NCBI RefSeq assembly: GCF_024360925.2
Contig: NZ_CP113517.1
Location: forward strand, 186,001 to 250,000
From: Methylomonas rapida
Lineage (GTDB): Bacteria > Pseudomonadota > Gammaproteobacteria > Methylococcales > Methylomonadaceae
DNA: 64,000 bases
Direction of reading: 5' to 3'
Shown here piece after piece: positions 62,800 through 64,000 of the stretch; the first letter of the stretch is position 1; each line of letters opens with the position of its first letter. The notes below the pieces were generated by a model. The model worked only from the letters and a program-made list of their open reading frames with translations, did not search any database and had not been told where the DNA came from. The position numbers and the translations under genes are program-made.

Positions 62800-62873
62800 G
62801 TAGGGTGGATTCGCCCTAGGGGGCAATCCACCGCGAAGACTTTGGCGGGTTGCCTGCGGCAAACCCACCCTAC
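62800..62873. repeat. Hairpin-rich intergenic repeat between guaB and guaA
   Basis: Outer arms GTAGGGTGG (62800-62808) and CCACCCTAC (62865-62873) enclose two inner hairpins: GGTGGATT/AATCCACC and GGGTTgCC-TGC-GGCaAACCC. It fills most of the guaB-guaA gap. This is a common repeat form in gammaproteobacteria. It may affect the transcript of guaBA. Confidence 0.75.
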
Positions 62874-62891
62874 TCGATGTACATGAATCGA

Positions 62892-64000
<1,109 letters not shown>

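Overview
The window is a stretch of a gammaproteobacterial chromosome, most likely from a methanotroph-type member of the Methylococcales. This is inferred from gene families and synteny (polA, engB, cytochrome c4, ResB/CcsA, dsbA and GGDEF in order; pcnB-folK-panB-panC-panD; guaBA; cysDN; lptFG divergent from pepA) and was not confirmed by a marker gene. No rRNA, tRNA, CRISPR array or intact insertion sequence was recognised. Most of the window is core metabolism and envelope biogenesis. The accessory stretches stand out by base composition and by intergenic repeats.

Layout. 1-5.6 kb: end-truncated pilT, a DksA/TraR zinc-finger protein, NADP isocitrate dehydrogenase, a DUF502 membrane protein, an HlyD adaptor with an ABC ATPase but no permease, a small zinc-ribbon protein and a lipoprotein. 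5.7-10 kb: lptG/lptF divergent from pepA-holC. 10-15.5 kb: accessory segment with a GH5 glucanase between two copies of an ~80-bp repeat, a perfect 34-bp palindrome, three membrane-associated genes of uncertain function (GIDE-like, unknown, DUF3592) and a mosaic of intergenic repeats. 15.5-20.4 kb: a large zeta-toxin-like kinase with an odd Fic-like N-terminal part, hemF, a DUF3365 haem protein and a decayed mscS gene.

20.4-26.3 kb: an AT-richer defence island, consisting of a type III-like methyltransferase (Mod), a Res-like helicase, a Panacea-domain (DUF4065) protein and a small unknown protein that looks like its toxin partner. The four genes are packed head to tail and are the best candidate for an under-described system. 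26.4-42.2 kb: polA, HDOD and MBL-fold proteins, an M28 peptidase, CBS and small proteins, engB, then a cytochrome c4/system II maturation operon (resB, ccsA, dsbA) followed by two tandem diguanylate cyclases and a lone HExxH protein preceded by a terminator-like hairpin.

42.3-50 kb: a GH17 membrane glucanase/glucosyltransferase, a membrane-anchored multicopper oxidase, and a vitamin B12 uptake and assembly cluster (btuB, a BtuM-like transporter, cbiB/cobD) behind a cobalamin riboswitch with a visible terminator and antiterminator. 50-54.5 kb: fliW, then the pantothenate/folate cluster panD, panC, panB, folK and pcnB on the minus strand. pcnB has no usual start codon and appears to start at AUU, as reported for Escherichia coli. 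54.6-64 kb: small membrane and exported proteins, a TIGR03790 protein, cysDN for sulfate activation, yggX-mutY, guaA and the truncated guaB.

Starts were chosen from ribosome-binding sites, overlaps and family N-termini. All functional names come from motif recognition by eye, without database searches.
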